Positions 26,989 to 35,752 of a stretch of 64,000 bases of DNA are shown here, piece by piece; within the stretch, counting starts at the first letter, position 1; the number at the start of each line of letters is the position of its first letter. Source of the DNA: an uncultured bacterium (GTDB lineage Bacteria > Actinomycetota > Coriobacteriia > Coriobacteriales > Eggerthellaceae); contig CALADF010000043.1 in NCBI GenBank assembly GCA_937890835.1, forward strand, positions 1-64,000. Direction: 5' to 3'. The notes below the pieces were generated by a model that was not told where the DNA came from, did no database searches, and saw only the letters and a program-made list of their open reading frames with translations. Made by a program: the position numbers and the translations under genes.

Positions 26989-27041
26989 GAACGGCCACTC
27001 CTCAAATATCTCCATGCCGTGAACTTAAACAAGGGGCGAAA

Positions 27042-27995
27042 TCAGAGCCCTTCGCCGTAACCGAAGCGTCGGATCTGACTTGCATCTCGGCGCCAGTTCT
27101 TCTTCACCTTCACGCGAAGATCCAAAAACACGCGGGTGCCGAGCAGATGCTCGAGATCGGCGCGAGCCTCGATTCCGATCTGCTTGAGAGCCGTGCCCTT
27201 CTTCCCGATGATGATGCCCTTCTGGCTATCGCGCTCCACGTAGATGACCGCGTAAATGCGCGCAAGGTTGCCTTTGACGAATTCAAGCTCCTCGAGCTGA
27301 ACGCCGATGGCGTGGGGCACTTCGTCATGGAAGCCTCGGAGGATCTTCTCGCGAATGAACTCGGCGATCATCACCTCAAGAGGCTGGTCGGTTTCCATAT
27401 CCGGCGGGAACCATGCGGGGCCTTCGGGAAGAAGGTAGACGACTTCCTCGATGAAGGCCTCGACGTTACGGCCCGTTTGCGACGACAGCGCGACCATAGC
27501 ATCCCAATCAGCAAGCTTCTCCGCCGCCTCGCGCTGCGCGCTGATCTGCGACTCGTTTGCGCAATCGGTTTTCGAAAGCACGCAGATCTTCCTCGCATGG
27601 CTCCTCTTAACCTGCGCGGCGACCCACTCATCACCGCGACCGATGGGCTTGGAAGAGTCGATGAGCATGGCGACCACGTCAACATCTTCGAGCGCTTTGA
27701 TGGCGGAGGTGTTCAGCTCCTCGCCCAACGCATCATGGGGCTTATGCAGCCCAGGCGTGTCGACGACGATCATCTGGAATTCATCACGGGTGAGAACAGC
27801 GCGGAAGCGATGCCTCGTCGTTTGCGCCGTATTGGAGGTGATGGCGATCTTCTTACCCATCACCGCGTTAAGGAGCGTGGACTTCCCCGCATTGGGCCGT
27901 CCGACCAACGTCACGAAACCCGATTTAAAGCCCTCCGGCAGCTGGCCTCCCGACCCTCCCATCGGGTTTTCCGCGAAGAATGCGTCAAGATCCAT
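27042..27995 (-). CDS. era: Era, 16S rRNA-maturation GTPase
   Basis: A 317-residue Era. The G domain has the P-loop GRPNAGKST at 32-40, DTPGLH and SKTD, and a C-terminal KH domain (IIIGKKGTALKQIGIEARADLE region) binds the 3' end of 16S rRNA. A ~20-residue N-terminal extension precedes the G domain. The start follows GAGAGGAA. It belongs to the long run ybeY-dgkA-era that is conserved across Gram-positive bacteria. Confidence 0.96.
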   Translation of the reverse strand: MDLDAFFAENPMGGSGGQLPEGFKSGFVTLVGRPNAGKSTLLNAVMGKKIAITSNTAQTTRHRFRAVLTRDEFQMIVVDTPGLHKPHDALGEELNTSAIKALEDVDVVAMLIDSSKPIGRGDEWVAAQVKRSHARKICVLSKTDCANESQISAQREAAEKLADWDAMVALSSQTGRNVEAFIEEVVYLLPEGPAWFPPDMETDQPLEVMIAEFIREKILRGFHDEVPHAIGVQLEELEFVKGNLARIYAVIYVERDSQKGIIIGKKGTALKQIGIEARADLEHLLGTRVFLDLRVKVKKNWRRDASQIRRFGYGEGL

Positions 27996-28015
27996 GAAAT
28001 TCCTCTCGTTCTATG

Positions 28016-28071
28016 AAAAGCAGCATGACCCGAACGGATGCTGCGTCAATATGCATATTTACGAAATTATA
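28016..28071 (-). promoter_or_regulatory. Possible era promoter and leader/terminator hairpin
   Basis: A minus-strand TATAAT lies at 28066-28071 with only a weak -35 (TTATCC-like) 17 bp upstream. About 22 nt below it, GCAGCAT...ATGCTGC (28020-28044, 11-nt loop that can pair further) is followed by TTTTC. The hairpin could terminate the dgkA transcript, or attenuate an era transcript starting at this promoter. Both readings are tentative. Confidence 0.4.
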
Positions 28072-28110
28072 CGCGAATTCAACGAGGGGGATAACGACGG
28101 CGGACCTTCG

Positions 28111-28548
28111 TTACGAAAGACCCAAGAGAGACGTCAAAGCGGGCAGATAGACGATGCAGGCGACGATGACGGAGCCGAAAGCCGCGAGGTAAACCGCCCC
28201 CGCCGAGCAATCCTTTGCGCGCTTTGCCAGAATGTTCCACTCGGGGCTCACCAGATCGACGACGGACTCGACAGCGGTATTGAGGATTTCAAGACTCATT
28301 ACCAAGACGATGCAGAGCATCACGGCAAGCCAGCCCGCTTGGGAGATTTGCAAGACGAGCCCCAAAACGACCGCGATCACCGCGAAGACGAGGTGGATCT
28401 TCAAGTTGCGCTGAGAGGCGAAGGCGTAGCGGATGCCTTCGCCGGCGCACGCGAAGGCTCGGCGCAAGGGGAACGCATGCGCCCCTGAATCCCTCTCGTC
28501 ACCCGCCCGACGAACGAAATCGTCTGGCATATGACCGTCATCGACCAC
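28111..28548 (-). CDS. dgkA: Diacylglycerol/undecaprenol kinase family protein
   Basis: A small integral membrane kinase of about 145 residues. After a hydrophilic N-terminus, RNLKIHLVFAV starts the membrane domain, with three hydrophobic helices and the DgkA signature E-x-x-N-T-A-V-E-x-x-V-D. In Gram-positive bacteria this family phosphorylates undecaprenol for recycling of the wall carrier lipid. The start is uncertain: GTG at 28548 has GGAGGG ~9 nt upstream, while GTG at 28557 is only 1 nt from it. It lies between ybeY and era, the usual place. Confidence 0.9.
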   Translation of the reverse strand: MVDDGHMPDDFVRRAGDERDSGAHAFPLRRAFACAGEGIRYAFASQRNLKIHLVFAVIAVVLGLVLQISQAGWLAVMLCIVLVMSLEILNTAVESVVDLVSPEWNILAKRAKDCSAGAVYLAAFGSVIVACIVYLPALTSLLGLS

Positions 28549-28594
28549 CCTTGTCACCCCTCCTCTGGTCGCAGGATCGGACCTCGATCATGCT

Positions 28595-29089
28595 CTACGG
28601 TTCACGAATGCCGCGCGTTGCCGGATGCCCTGCGTCCGCCCAGGCTGCAAGCAGCGCGCGCTCGCGCGCCTCCATGATCTCGGCCTCGTCATCCTCGACG
28701 TGATCGTATCCGCACAAATGCAACAGGCCATGCGTCACCAGAAGGCAGACCTCGCCTTCGAGCGACGTACCGTAATCCCGTGTCTGCCGCTCGGCGACAT
28801 CAACGGCGATGACGATATCGCCGAGCTCGTATATCTCTTCCTCGAAGCCCGGAGGGGCGGCGAACCCGTCGTCGACGTTGTCGCATTCGAAGGACAGCAC
28901 GTCGGTGGGCCCTTCTTTCCCGCGGTAGCGCGCGTTGAGCTCGGCCATCTCCTCGTCATCGACGAACGTGATGGAGACCTCCGAGTTATCGGGCTTGCCT
29001 TCCGAGCTTATGACGAACCGAGCAAGCTCCTCGATCGGGAGAGCCTTCATATCGTCTTCGCGATAGCCGTGCTCGATGAGAATATCCAT
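28595..29089 (-). CDS. ybeY: YbeY, endoribonuclease for rRNA maturation
   Basis: A 164-residue YbeY metalloprotein involved in 16S rRNA 3'-end maturation and ribosome quality control. The zinc motif H-G-x-L-H-L-x-G-Y-D-H has its histidines at 120, 124 and 130. The conserved stretch PTDVLSFE is near 61-68. The ATG at 29089 has AAGGTG 8 nt upstream. The frame stays open upstream to 29221 but that part overlaps phoH. It follows phoH, its standard partner. Confidence 0.95.
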   Translation of the reverse strand: MDILIEHGYREDDMKALPIEELARFVISSEGKPDNSEVSITFVDDEEMAELNARYRGKEGPTDVLSFECDNVDDGFAAPPGFEEEIYELGDIVIAVDVAERQTRDYGTSLEGEVCLLVTHGLLHLCGYDHVEDDEAEIMEARERALLAAWADAGHPATRGIREP

Positions 29090-29108
29090 TTCAGGCACCT
29101 TCGATATC

Positions 29109-30077
29109 TTAGTTGCGGTTGAATGTCGGGGATCCGGAGCGCTCGTAAGCCGAAACGATCGTCGCAACGAGCGAATGACGAACGACGTCTTTGCCCGTGA
29201 AAGAGCAAAATTCGATATCATCGAGGTCGGACAGGACGCGTTGCGCGTCCTTCAACCCCGAGACGCCGTGGGGAAGATCGATCTGAGACGCATCGCCGGT
29301 TATGACCATTTTCGAACCGAAGCCAAGACGCGTGAGGAACATCTTCATCTGCTCGGCCGTGGTGTTTTGAGCTTCGTCGAGAATGATGAAGCTATCGTTT
29401 AGCGTGCGCCCGCGCATGAAGGCGAGAGGGGCTATCTCGATGGTTCCGTTATCGAGAAGCTGGTTGGCGCGCTCCATGTCGGTCATGTCGTAGAGCGCGT
29501 CGTACAGCGGCCGGATGTATGGATCCACCTTTTCGGTTAACGTGCCGGGAAGAAAGCCCAAGCTCTCCCCCGCCTCGACTATCGGGCGCGTCAAGATGAT
29601 GCGTCCGACTTCCTTTCGCTTAAGCGCCGCAATGGCCATCGCCATGGCAAGGTAAGTCTTGCCCGTTCCCGCAGGCCCGATGCCAAAAGTGACCGTGTTC
29701 GACCGGATGGCGTCCACATAGCGTTTCTGACCTGAGGTCTTAGGTCTAATCGCCCGTCCTCGGTACGTGAGCAAGACATCCTCGCGCAGCGCCGTCGGAG
29801 AATACTCGGCGGATCTCATGAGATCGAGAGCATGGCGAACATAGTCGACATCGGGAACGTCGCCGCCCTCGACAAGCTTGATGAGATCGGAGAACAACGC
29901 GGTGAGCGACTGAACCTCGATCGAATCGCCCTCGAGGCGAACGGTATCGCCTCTCACGGTGATACGCGCATGAAACGCATCCTGCAGGCAGCGGAGGATC
30001 TCATCGGCTTCGCCGACAAGCAACGCCATGCTCACGCTGGAGGGAACGGTGAGTGAGATTTGAGTTAATTCGGTCAT
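29109..30077 (-). CDS. phoH: PhoH-family ATPase
   Basis: A 322-residue PhoH-like protein with an N-terminal domain and a P-loop ATPase/helicase-like domain, Walker A GPAGTGKTYLA and Walker B-type IILDEAQNTT. Its biochemical role is not settled, but linkage to ybeY suggests RNA metabolism. The start is uncertain. The ATG at 30077 lacks a ribosome site, but a TAGAAT hexamer (minus strand, 30085-30090) ends exactly 7 nt before it, so a leaderless mRNA is possible. Other candidates are ATG 30086 and TTG 30107. Confidence 0.92.
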   Translation of the reverse strand: MTELTQISLTVPSSVSMALLVGEADEILRCLQDAFHARITVRGDTVRLEGDSIEVQSLTALFSDLIKLVEGGDVPDVDYVRHALDLMRSAEYSPTALREDVLLTYRGRAIRPKTSGQKRYVDAIRSNTVTFGIGPAGTGKTYLAMAMAIAALKRKEVGRIILTRPIVEAGESLGFLPGTLTEKVDPYIRPLYDALYDMTDMERANQLLDNGTIEIAPLAFMRGRTLNDSFIILDEAQNTTAEQMKMFLTRLGFGSKMVITGDASQIDLPHGVSGLKDAQRVLSDLDDIEFCSFTGKDVVRHSLVATIVSAYERSGSPTFNRN

Positions 30078-30110
30078 GACGGCCATTCTAGCACGGGGGC
30101 GCATCAACGC

Positions 30111-31448
30111 CTAAAGCAAAACCCGAACGAGAGAGCCGACAGCGGCCCCCGAGGGAGGGGCGACTTCGTGATAGCTTTCAGTCATCGCATGACCCCGTTC
30201 CTCGACGAGCGCCCATTCAACCGTTCCCGCGCGTCGCAAACGATCGGCGAGGCGTAACTCGTCGGAAAGATCACGAAGCACGCGGGCGCGTTCGGCGCGC
30301 AACACGGGTTCGATTTGATCGCAGCGAGACGCCGCCGGGGTACCCTTACGCTGCGAGTAGGGAAAGACGTGGATTTTGGAGAACCCGCAGCGGCGGGCCA
30401 TCTCACACGACTCCTCGAAATCTTCCCCGGTCTCCCCCGGAAAACCCACGATCACGTCGGTGGTGAGCGAAACCGAAGGAACCATCGCGCGCAGGTAGTC
30501 AACGAGCTCGGAGAAGTCCTCGGCGTCGTAAGGACGCGCCATCTCGCGGAGGACCTTCGACGACCCCGACTGCAACGGAACGTGAAGATGACGGCATACC
30601 CGTCCGTCCGCGCTGGCGAGCAGCTCGACGAAACCGTCGTCGATATCGGCAGGCTCTATCGAGGACACGCGGAAGCGCACGGGGGGTTCGCCTGCAACGT
30701 GAATGTCCTGAGTTGCGGAGAGCAGACGATCGAGCAGGCCTGCGAGCCGCACCCCGCCGCTATCGTAGGACCCGATGTTGATGCCCGAGAGCACGATCTC
30801 GCGCGCACCCGAGCGCGCGAGATCGACCGCACGCTCCACGACGCTTTGCACGGCGACGCTTGTCGCACGACCCCGCGCGACATGCACGATGCAATACGTG
30901 CAGGCGTTGTCGCACCCGTCCTGAACCTTCAAGCCGACGCGTGTGCGAGACGAGAAAAGCGAAGCGTCGACTCCTTCGTCGACCATGGTGCGCTCGACGC
31001 TCGAACCATGGTCGACGAGCGCATCGGGATGAACCCCCTCGATGCACAGAGGGCCGCTCTTCCGGGTTTCTGTGTCGGAGCCGACGGGTTTTGCGGCGCA
31101 TCCGTTCTCGCTCGTCGACGCATCGGCCAGGCACGCGAGATACGACTCGACATCCCCCTTAGCCACAACGTCCACGCGTTCGTTCATAGACGCGAACGCC
31201 TCAGGGTCTATCGCCGCAGCGCAGCCTGTCACGACGACGCGAGCGTGATCGTTCGCGCGCAGCGCACGACGCACCGCTTTGCGGGTTTTCTTCTCAGCTT
31301 CCCCTGTGACGGTGCATGTGTTCACGACGATGACGTCGGATTCCTCCTCTGATGCGCGCGAAAACCCCTTGCCGAGAAGGACGGCCTCGAAGGCGTCGGA
31401 TTCGACGCGGTTGACCTTGCACCCCAAGTTGACAACGCAAAACCTCAT
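30111..31448 (-). CDS. mtaB: MtaB, tRNA t6A37 methylthiotransferase
   Basis: A 445-residue radical SAM methylthiotransferase that converts t6A37 to ms2t6A37 in tRNAs for ANN codons. The UPF0004 cysteines are at 10 (LGCKVNRVES), 45 (VNTCTVT) and 76 (TGCAA). The radical SAM triad is at 179, 183 and 186 (CDNACTYC). The NLGCKVNRVES motif identifies the MtaB branch. The ATG overlaps the rsmE stop (ATGA), which fixes the start at 31448. A ~50-residue insertion between the UPF0004 and radical SAM domains is hydrophilic. Confidence 0.95.
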   Translation of the reverse strand: MRFCVVNLGCKVNRVESDAFEAVLLGKGFSRASEEESDVIVVNTCTVTGEAEKKTRKAVRRALRANDHARVVVTGCAAAIDPEAFASMNERVDVVAKGDVESYLACLADASTSENGCAAKPVGSDTETRKSGPLCIEGVHPDALVDHGSSVERTMVDEGVDASLFSSRTRVGLKVQDGCDNACTYCIVHVARGRATSVAVQSVVERAVDLARSGAREIVLSGINIGSYDSGGVRLAGLLDRLLSATQDIHVAGEPPVRFRVSSIEPADIDDGFVELLASADGRVCRHLHVPLQSGSSKVLREMARPYDAEDFSELVDYLRAMVPSVSLTTDVIVGFPGETGEDFEESCEMARRCGFSKIHVFPYSQRKGTPAASRCDQIEPVLRAERARVLRDLSDELRLADRLRRAGTVEWALVEERGHAMTESYHEVAPPSGAAVGSLVRVLL

Positions 31449-32251
31449 CGGATCGATCCCCCTGCGTTGCCCAAGCCACCGAGCTCGTAACGGACGAGCG
31501 CAGGGGCGACGACGCCCGCCGTCTCCGTTCGCAAGATAGCAGGCCCGAGCGACACGAGCCGCGCACGCGGGTTGCATGCGAGCAGCATCTCGACCTCATC
31601 CGGCTCAAGGCCGCCCTCGGGACCCACGACGACGGCGACGCGCGCGTCTTCGGCCGGCATGCCGCACGAAGACAAGCCGAAGCTGAGGGCCTCGCGAAGC
31701 GTTTCGGACTCGGGAGCCTCTTCCCAGCATACGACGACGGCAGTTGCGCCCCCGAGCATCTCGCACGCATCCCGAATGCCGACAGGCTCGCTCACCTCGG
31801 GAACGCTCATACGCCCCGATTGCATGGCGGCGCTTTTAGCGATGGACCTCCAGCGCTGAACCTTGGAGGTCGATTTTCTCGCATCGACCTTCATCACGCT
31901 CCGCGCGCACTTCAGGGGCACGAACGCGTCAACGCCGACCTCGGTCGCATGCCTTATGACCGTCTCCATCTTGTCACCCTTGGCTAACCCCTGGAAGAGC
32001 ACCACCTGCGCGCCCGAAACAGGGGCTCCCTCATGCAGTGAGATGCGTACGAGCAATTCCGCGCCGTCGAAAGAGACGATCTCGCATTCGAAATAGTCGC
32101 GCGAGGCATCGACGACGGCCAGATGCTCGCCTTCGCGCAGCCTCAAAACACGCGCATGCTTCAAATCATCCGAGGAAAGGCGGAGGGGAAACGCCTCGCC
32201 ACCCTCCGCCGCGAGAACCTGATCGTCGAGAAAAAATCTATGCAGGGACAC
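31445..32251 (-). CDS. rsmE: RsmE, 16S rRNA (uracil-1498-N3)-methyltransferase
   Basis: A 268-residue SPOUT-fold methyltransferase. The N-terminal PUA-like domain starts HRFFLDDQV, and the C-terminal knot carries VVVGPEGGLEPDEVE and LGPAILRTETA, both diagnostic of RsmE. The GTG start has AAGGAG upstream. The dnaJ-rsmE-mtaB order matches the Firmicutes heat-shock operon, except that prmA, usually just before rsmE, is absent here. Confidence 0.95.
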   Translation of the reverse strand: MSLHRFFLDDQVLAAEGGEAFPLRLSSDDLKHARVLRLREGEHLAVVDASRDYFECEIVSFDGAELLVRISLHEGAPVSGAQVVLFQGLAKGDKMETVIRHATEVGVDAFVPLKCARSVMKVDARKSTSKVQRWRSIAKSAAMQSGRMSVPEVSEPVGIRDACEMLGGATAVVVCWEEAPESETLREALSFGLSSCGMPAEDARVAVVVGPEGGLEPDEVEMLLACNPRARLVSLGPAILRTETAGVVAPALVRYELGGLGNAGGSIR

Positions 32252-32259
32252 GTTTCTCC

Positions 32260-33399
32260 TTAATCGAAGATATCGCGGAGTTTCTGGAGCGGAGAGCGCT
32301 TCTCGGACACCTCTTCACCCATTTCCTCGGCAAGATCCTCTAAGATCTCGCGCTCCTTCTTGGAAAGGCGCTTCGGGATCACAACGTCGATATGAACGTA
32401 CATGTCGCCGCGGACATCGCTGCGAAGTCTCGGCATACCGTAATCCCTCACGCGAATGACCTGGCCGTTCTGGGTTCCCTCGGGAATGCGGACGGGAATC
32501 TCCTCGTCCTCGAAGATGCCTTCGATCTCGATTTCAGCCCCCAACGCAGCTTGCACCATGGGAATGGTGATGCGCACGTGAAGGTCGTCGCCGTCGCGCT
32601 CGTAGAACTCATGGGGCTGAATGCGAATCGTGACGATGAGGTCGCCCGCCGCAGCGCCCTGCATGCCCGCCTCCCCGAAGCCCGACACGCGCATCTGCTG
32701 TCCGTCGCGAATGCCGGCGGGAACTTCGACGGAGACCTTCTGACGATCGGGAACGCGTCCCTGGCCTTCGCATTCAGGGCATGCGTTCTCAATCTTGGTG
32801 CCCGTGCCATGGCACGAGGGGCACGTCGACGAAGACTTCATGTCGCCGAGGATGGTCCGCTGAACCGTGACCACGCGACCCTGCCCGTTGCATTCATCGC
32901 ACGTGACTTCCTTGCCGTCGGGGCCCAAACCCGTTCCCTCGCAATCGGGACACGGCGCAAGACGATCGTAGACGATCTCCTTCTTCACGCCGCGAGCGAC
33001 TTCCTCAAGCGTGAGACGCAGGCCGATTCCCATGTCGCGGCCCTCTTTGCGAACGGTGCGACCGCCGCCTGCCGATCCGCCGAAAAACGTCGAGAAAATG
33101 TCACCCATACCGCCGAAGCCGCCGCCGAACAGGTCTTCAAAGTCAACGTAACCGCCGCCGTAGGGGCTCTGACCACCGCCTGCACCGGGAATAGTGCCGA
33201 ATCGATCATACTGGGCACGCTTGTTCGCGTCCGAGAGAACATCGTAGGCCTCGTTGAGCTCCTTGAACTGCTCCTCGGCATCGGGAGCCTTGTTCACGTC
33301 CGGATGAAGCTCGCGCGCTTTATGCCTGAACGCTTTTTTAATCTCCGCCTCAGATGCATCGTGCGATACGCCGAGCACCTCGTACAAATCCTTGGCCAT
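32260..33399 (-). CDS. dnaJ: DnaJ, Hsp40 co-chaperone
   Basis: A 379-residue type I DnaJ with an N-terminal J domain (HPD at 32-34), a Gly/Phe-rich linker (~70-120) and four CxxCxGxG zinc repeats (CPDCEGTG, CDECNGQG, CPSCHGTG, CPECEGQG). Two C-terminal substrate-binding domains follow. It stimulates the ATPase of DnaK. It lies directly after hrcA, and dnaK and grpE are not between them nor elsewhere in this window. It should be under CIRCE/HrcA control as part of this operon. Confidence 0.96.
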   Translation of the reverse strand: MAKDLYEVLGVSHDASEAEIKKAFRHKARELHPDVNKAPDAEEQFKELNEAYDVLSDANKRAQYDRFGTIPGAGGGQSPYGGGYVDFEDLFGGGFGGMGDIFSTFFGGSAGGGRTVRKEGRDMGIGLRLTLEEVARGVKKEIVYDRLAPCPDCEGTGLGPDGKEVTCDECNGQGRVVTVQRTILGDMKSSSTCPSCHGTGTKIENACPECEGQGRVPDRQKVSVEVPAGIRDGQQMRVSGFGEAGMQGAAAGDLIVTIRIQPHEFYERDGDDLHVRITIPMVQAALGAEIEIEGIFEDEEIPVRIPEGTQNGQVIRVRDYGMPRLRSDVRGDMYVHIDVVIPKRLSKKEREILEDLAEEMGEEVSEKRSPLQKLRDIFD

Positions 33400-33488
33400 T
33401 GACCTTTACTTACCTTTCTCATCCTGTGGAAACGGCGTGAAGCCGATTGTTACCTACCGAGATCCGAGCACTGAGTCCGTAAGGACGC

Positions 33489-34496
33489 TCAGGAATCGCG
33501 AAGCACGTGCTGAGCGGCTCGGACGGCTCGGATGACACGCGAGTAATCCATGCGCGTCGGCCCGACGACGGCGACGATGCCCTCCCCATCGCCCCTTCCG
33601 TACGCGCTCGCGATGACCGACACGCCGGAGAGGTCCTCGGAGGAATTCTCCTCGCCGATGCGCACGACCACGTCGACGCCCTCATCACGCGCGTCGAAGA
33701 CATCATCGAGAACAGATTCGTCCTCGAGCGCCTTCATCAACGGCAAAAGAGATGAAGACGAGCTGAACTCGGGCTTCTTCATGAGCGAGCTGATGCCGAG
33801 CCTGCGAACACGCCCGATATCAGACTCCTGAAGACAAGCGAGGACCTCGTCGAGAACGTATTGCGCAAGCGGATCGCGAAGAGCTTCAAGCGCCTGCACG
33901 TCACAAGCCGCACGGAACTCTCGAGGCGATTTGCCCGCGAAAACCCGATTGAGCAGGTTTTGAACGGAAGCGAGCTCGTCGGGTAAAACCTCCTCGGCGA
34001 AGGAGATCTGCCGATTGAGGACCTGGCCGTCCTCGGCGACGATGACGATCAGCGCGCTGTAGTTCGAAAGGGAGATAAGCGAGAACTGGCGCACATGAGC
34101 CGAGAAGACGGAAGGGGCCACGACGATCGAGAGGCAATCGGTCAGGCGCATGAGAGCTGCGGAGGTTTGCTCCATAAGGGCATCGAGCTCACGGGCGCTC
34201 GAGCGAAGTTCGTTGACGATTTCGCTGTGAGGGTCCTCTTCATCGGCTATTCCCGAAGAGATCAGCTCGTCGACGAACGCACGATAACCTGCATCGGTGG
34301 GGATGCGCCCTGCGGAAGTATGGGGCTGTGTAATGAAGCCCGCCCCTTCGAGCGCTGAGAGGTCGTTTCGAACCGTCGCGGAGCTGACGCCGAGATGATA
34401 GCGTTCCGCGAGGGTCCGCGAACCCACCGGCATGGCGCGGGCCACGTATTCCTCGATTAAAGCGCACAGCACGCGCTGCCGCCTATCAGACAGCAT
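33489..34496 (-). CDS. hrcA: HrcA, heat-inducible transcription repressor
   Basis: A 335-residue HrcA that represses chaperone genes by binding CIRCE elements. The N-terminal winged helix has the motif SATVRNDLSALEGAGFITQPHTSAGR, and a GAF-like and C-terminal dimerisation region follows. The ATG at 34496 has CGGAGG upstream, and an in-frame start at 34553 is not supported. A CIRCE element lies ~67 bp upstream, so the gene is autoregulated. It heads a run of at least ten co-oriented genes. Confidence 0.95.
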   Translation of the reverse strand: MLSDRRQRVLCALIEEYVARAMPVGSRTLAERYHLGVSSATVRNDLSALEGAGFITQPHTSAGRIPTDAGYRAFVDELISSGIADEEDPHSEIVNELRSSARELDALMEQTSAALMRLTDCLSIVVAPSVFSAHVRQFSLISLSNYSALIVIVAEDGQVLNRQISFAEEVLPDELASVQNLLNRVFAGKSPREFRAACDVQALEALRDPLAQYVLDEVLACLQESDIGRVRRLGISSLMKKPEFSSSSSLLPLMKALEDESVLDDVFDARDEGVDVVVRIGEENSSEDLSGVSVIASAYGRGDGEGIVAVVGPTRMDYSRVIRAVRAAQHVLRDS

Positions 34497-34562
34497 GAAA
34501 GCCTCCGTTTCACGATCTCGCCTTGTCGAGCTTTGGATCCTTGGTGATTCCAACAGGATATA

Positions 34563-34589
34563 TTAGCAGCCTCAAGCGAGGAGTGCTAA
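34563..34589 (-). promoter_or_regulatory. CIRCE operator upstream of hrcA
   Basis: TTAGCAGCC - 9 nt - GAGTGCTAA has exact CIRCE spacing. One arm matches the TTAGCACTC consensus 9/9 and the other 7/9. On the minus strand TTAGCA and TAATAT, 18 nt apart, could be the -35 and -10, so the operator would cover the promoter. This is the HrcA binding site for hrcA-dnaJ. Confidence 0.9.
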
Positions 34590-34613
34590 AAAAACGCAAG
34601 ACGGACGTAAGGA

Positions 34614-34640
34614 AACGCAAACGGCTCATCTTAAGGAGCC
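34614..34640 (-). terminator. Possible terminator overlapping the hemW stop
   Basis: On the minus strand GGCTC-CTTAAGAT-GAGCC (34623-34640) contains the hemW stop codon in its loop and is followed by GTTTGCGTTT. The 5-bp stem is short, so termination is only possible. It would separate hemW from the CIRCE-controlled operon. Confidence 0.35.
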
Positions 34641-35749
34641 AGGTCATAGAGTGCGCCGTAAAGCTCGTTGCCGCAAAGCCATCCGAGCTCCGTCGGACGA
34701 TACGCGTCCGAGGGTATATCGTGAGAAGCGAGACCGCGCATCACGAGCTCCTCGAGAACCGCGCGCGTTTTCGGAAGAAGCCTCTCCGCGCGACTCAGCA
34801 AGTCGGCGTCAACTCCACGTGTCATGCGCATGGCGAGCATCAAATCCTCGGCCGCCATCTGGCGGGGATCGAGGTCATCGGTGACCCGACCATCTTGCAC
34901 CCTCATCCTACGCTGGTCGTTTTGCGTCATGGTGGCGGCGGATAACCCGATGCCCAAGTACGGTTTGCCCGACCAGTATGCCGCGTTATGCCTGCTCTCG
35001 TATCCCGGACGCGCATAGTTTGCGACCTCGTAACGCACGAAACCCGCAGATGTGAGGGTCTCGCAGGCAAGCTTCATCATGTCCGCCTCAACATCCTCAT
35101 CAGGCTCGGGGATCTCGCCCGAAGCCACCATATGAGCGAACAGCGTATGATCCTCGATGGTGAGGGGGTAAACGCTCACATGCTTCACGCCAAGCTCAAC
35201 GGCTTCGCGGAGCGAGGATTCGAACTGCCCGAGAGATTGCCCGGGCAGACCGCACATCAAATCGATGCTGACGTTATCGAAACGCGAAAGGGCATCGTTC
35301 ACGGCTCTTCGCGCGTCGTCAGCTGTATGAGCACGTCCAAGCGTCCGCAAAAGACCATCGTCAAAACTCTGGACGCCGATCGAAAGCCTGTTGGCCCCAA
35401 GCGCCCAGAGATCGCAGACGAGCCGCTCGTCGAGGCTTTCGGGGTTTGCCTCAACCGTGCACTCAACATCCTCGGTCAAATGCATCGTCAAGCCAAGCGC
35501 GTAAAGAACCTGGGAGAGGTGCTTGGTGCCGGCATGGGTCGGAGTCCCCCCGCCGAGGTAAACCGTCTCGATCGAGGCAAGCTCACCTTCCCTGCCCGCA
35601 CGACGAATTTGCATAACCATATCCTCGACGTACGAGGAAATCGCCGGGTCATCGCGACGCACGGCGCGCGTTGCGAAGTCGCAATATGCGCACCGAGATG
35701 CGCAAAACGGGAAATGGAGGTACAGCGCGCGATACGGGTCGTGAGGCAT
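34631..35749 (-). CDS. hemW: HemW, radical SAM heme chaperone
   Basis: A 372-residue protein of the HemN-like family. The radical SAM cysteines are at 16, 20 and 23 (CASRCAYC), followed by GGGTPTH and the HNxxYW signature (HNAAYW) that marks HemW rather than true coproporphyrinogen oxidase. HemW binds heme and delivers it to target proteins. AAGGAT precedes the ATG, 1 nt after the dusB stop. The lepA-hemW-hrcA order is conserved in Gram-positive bacteria. Here dusB and a small gene are inserted. Confidence 0.94.
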   Translation of the reverse strand: MPHDPYRALYLHFPFCASRCAYCDFATRAVRRDDPAISSYVEDMVMQIRRAGREGELASIETVYLGGGTPTHAGTKHLSQVLYALGLTMHLTEDVECTVEANPESLDERLVCDLWALGANRLSIGVQSFDDGLLRTLGRAHTADDARRAVNDALSRFDNVSIDLMCGLPGQSLGQFESSLREAVELGVKHVSVYPLTIEDHTLFAHMVASGEIPEPDEDVEADMMKLACETLTSAGFVRYEVANYARPGYESRHNAAYWSGKPYLGIGLSAATMTQNDQRRMRVQDGRVTDDLDPRQMAAEDLMLAMRMTRGVDADLLSRAERLLPKTRAVLEELVMRGLASHDIPSDAYRPTELGWLCGNELYGALYDLAP

Positions 35750-35752
35750 GGA

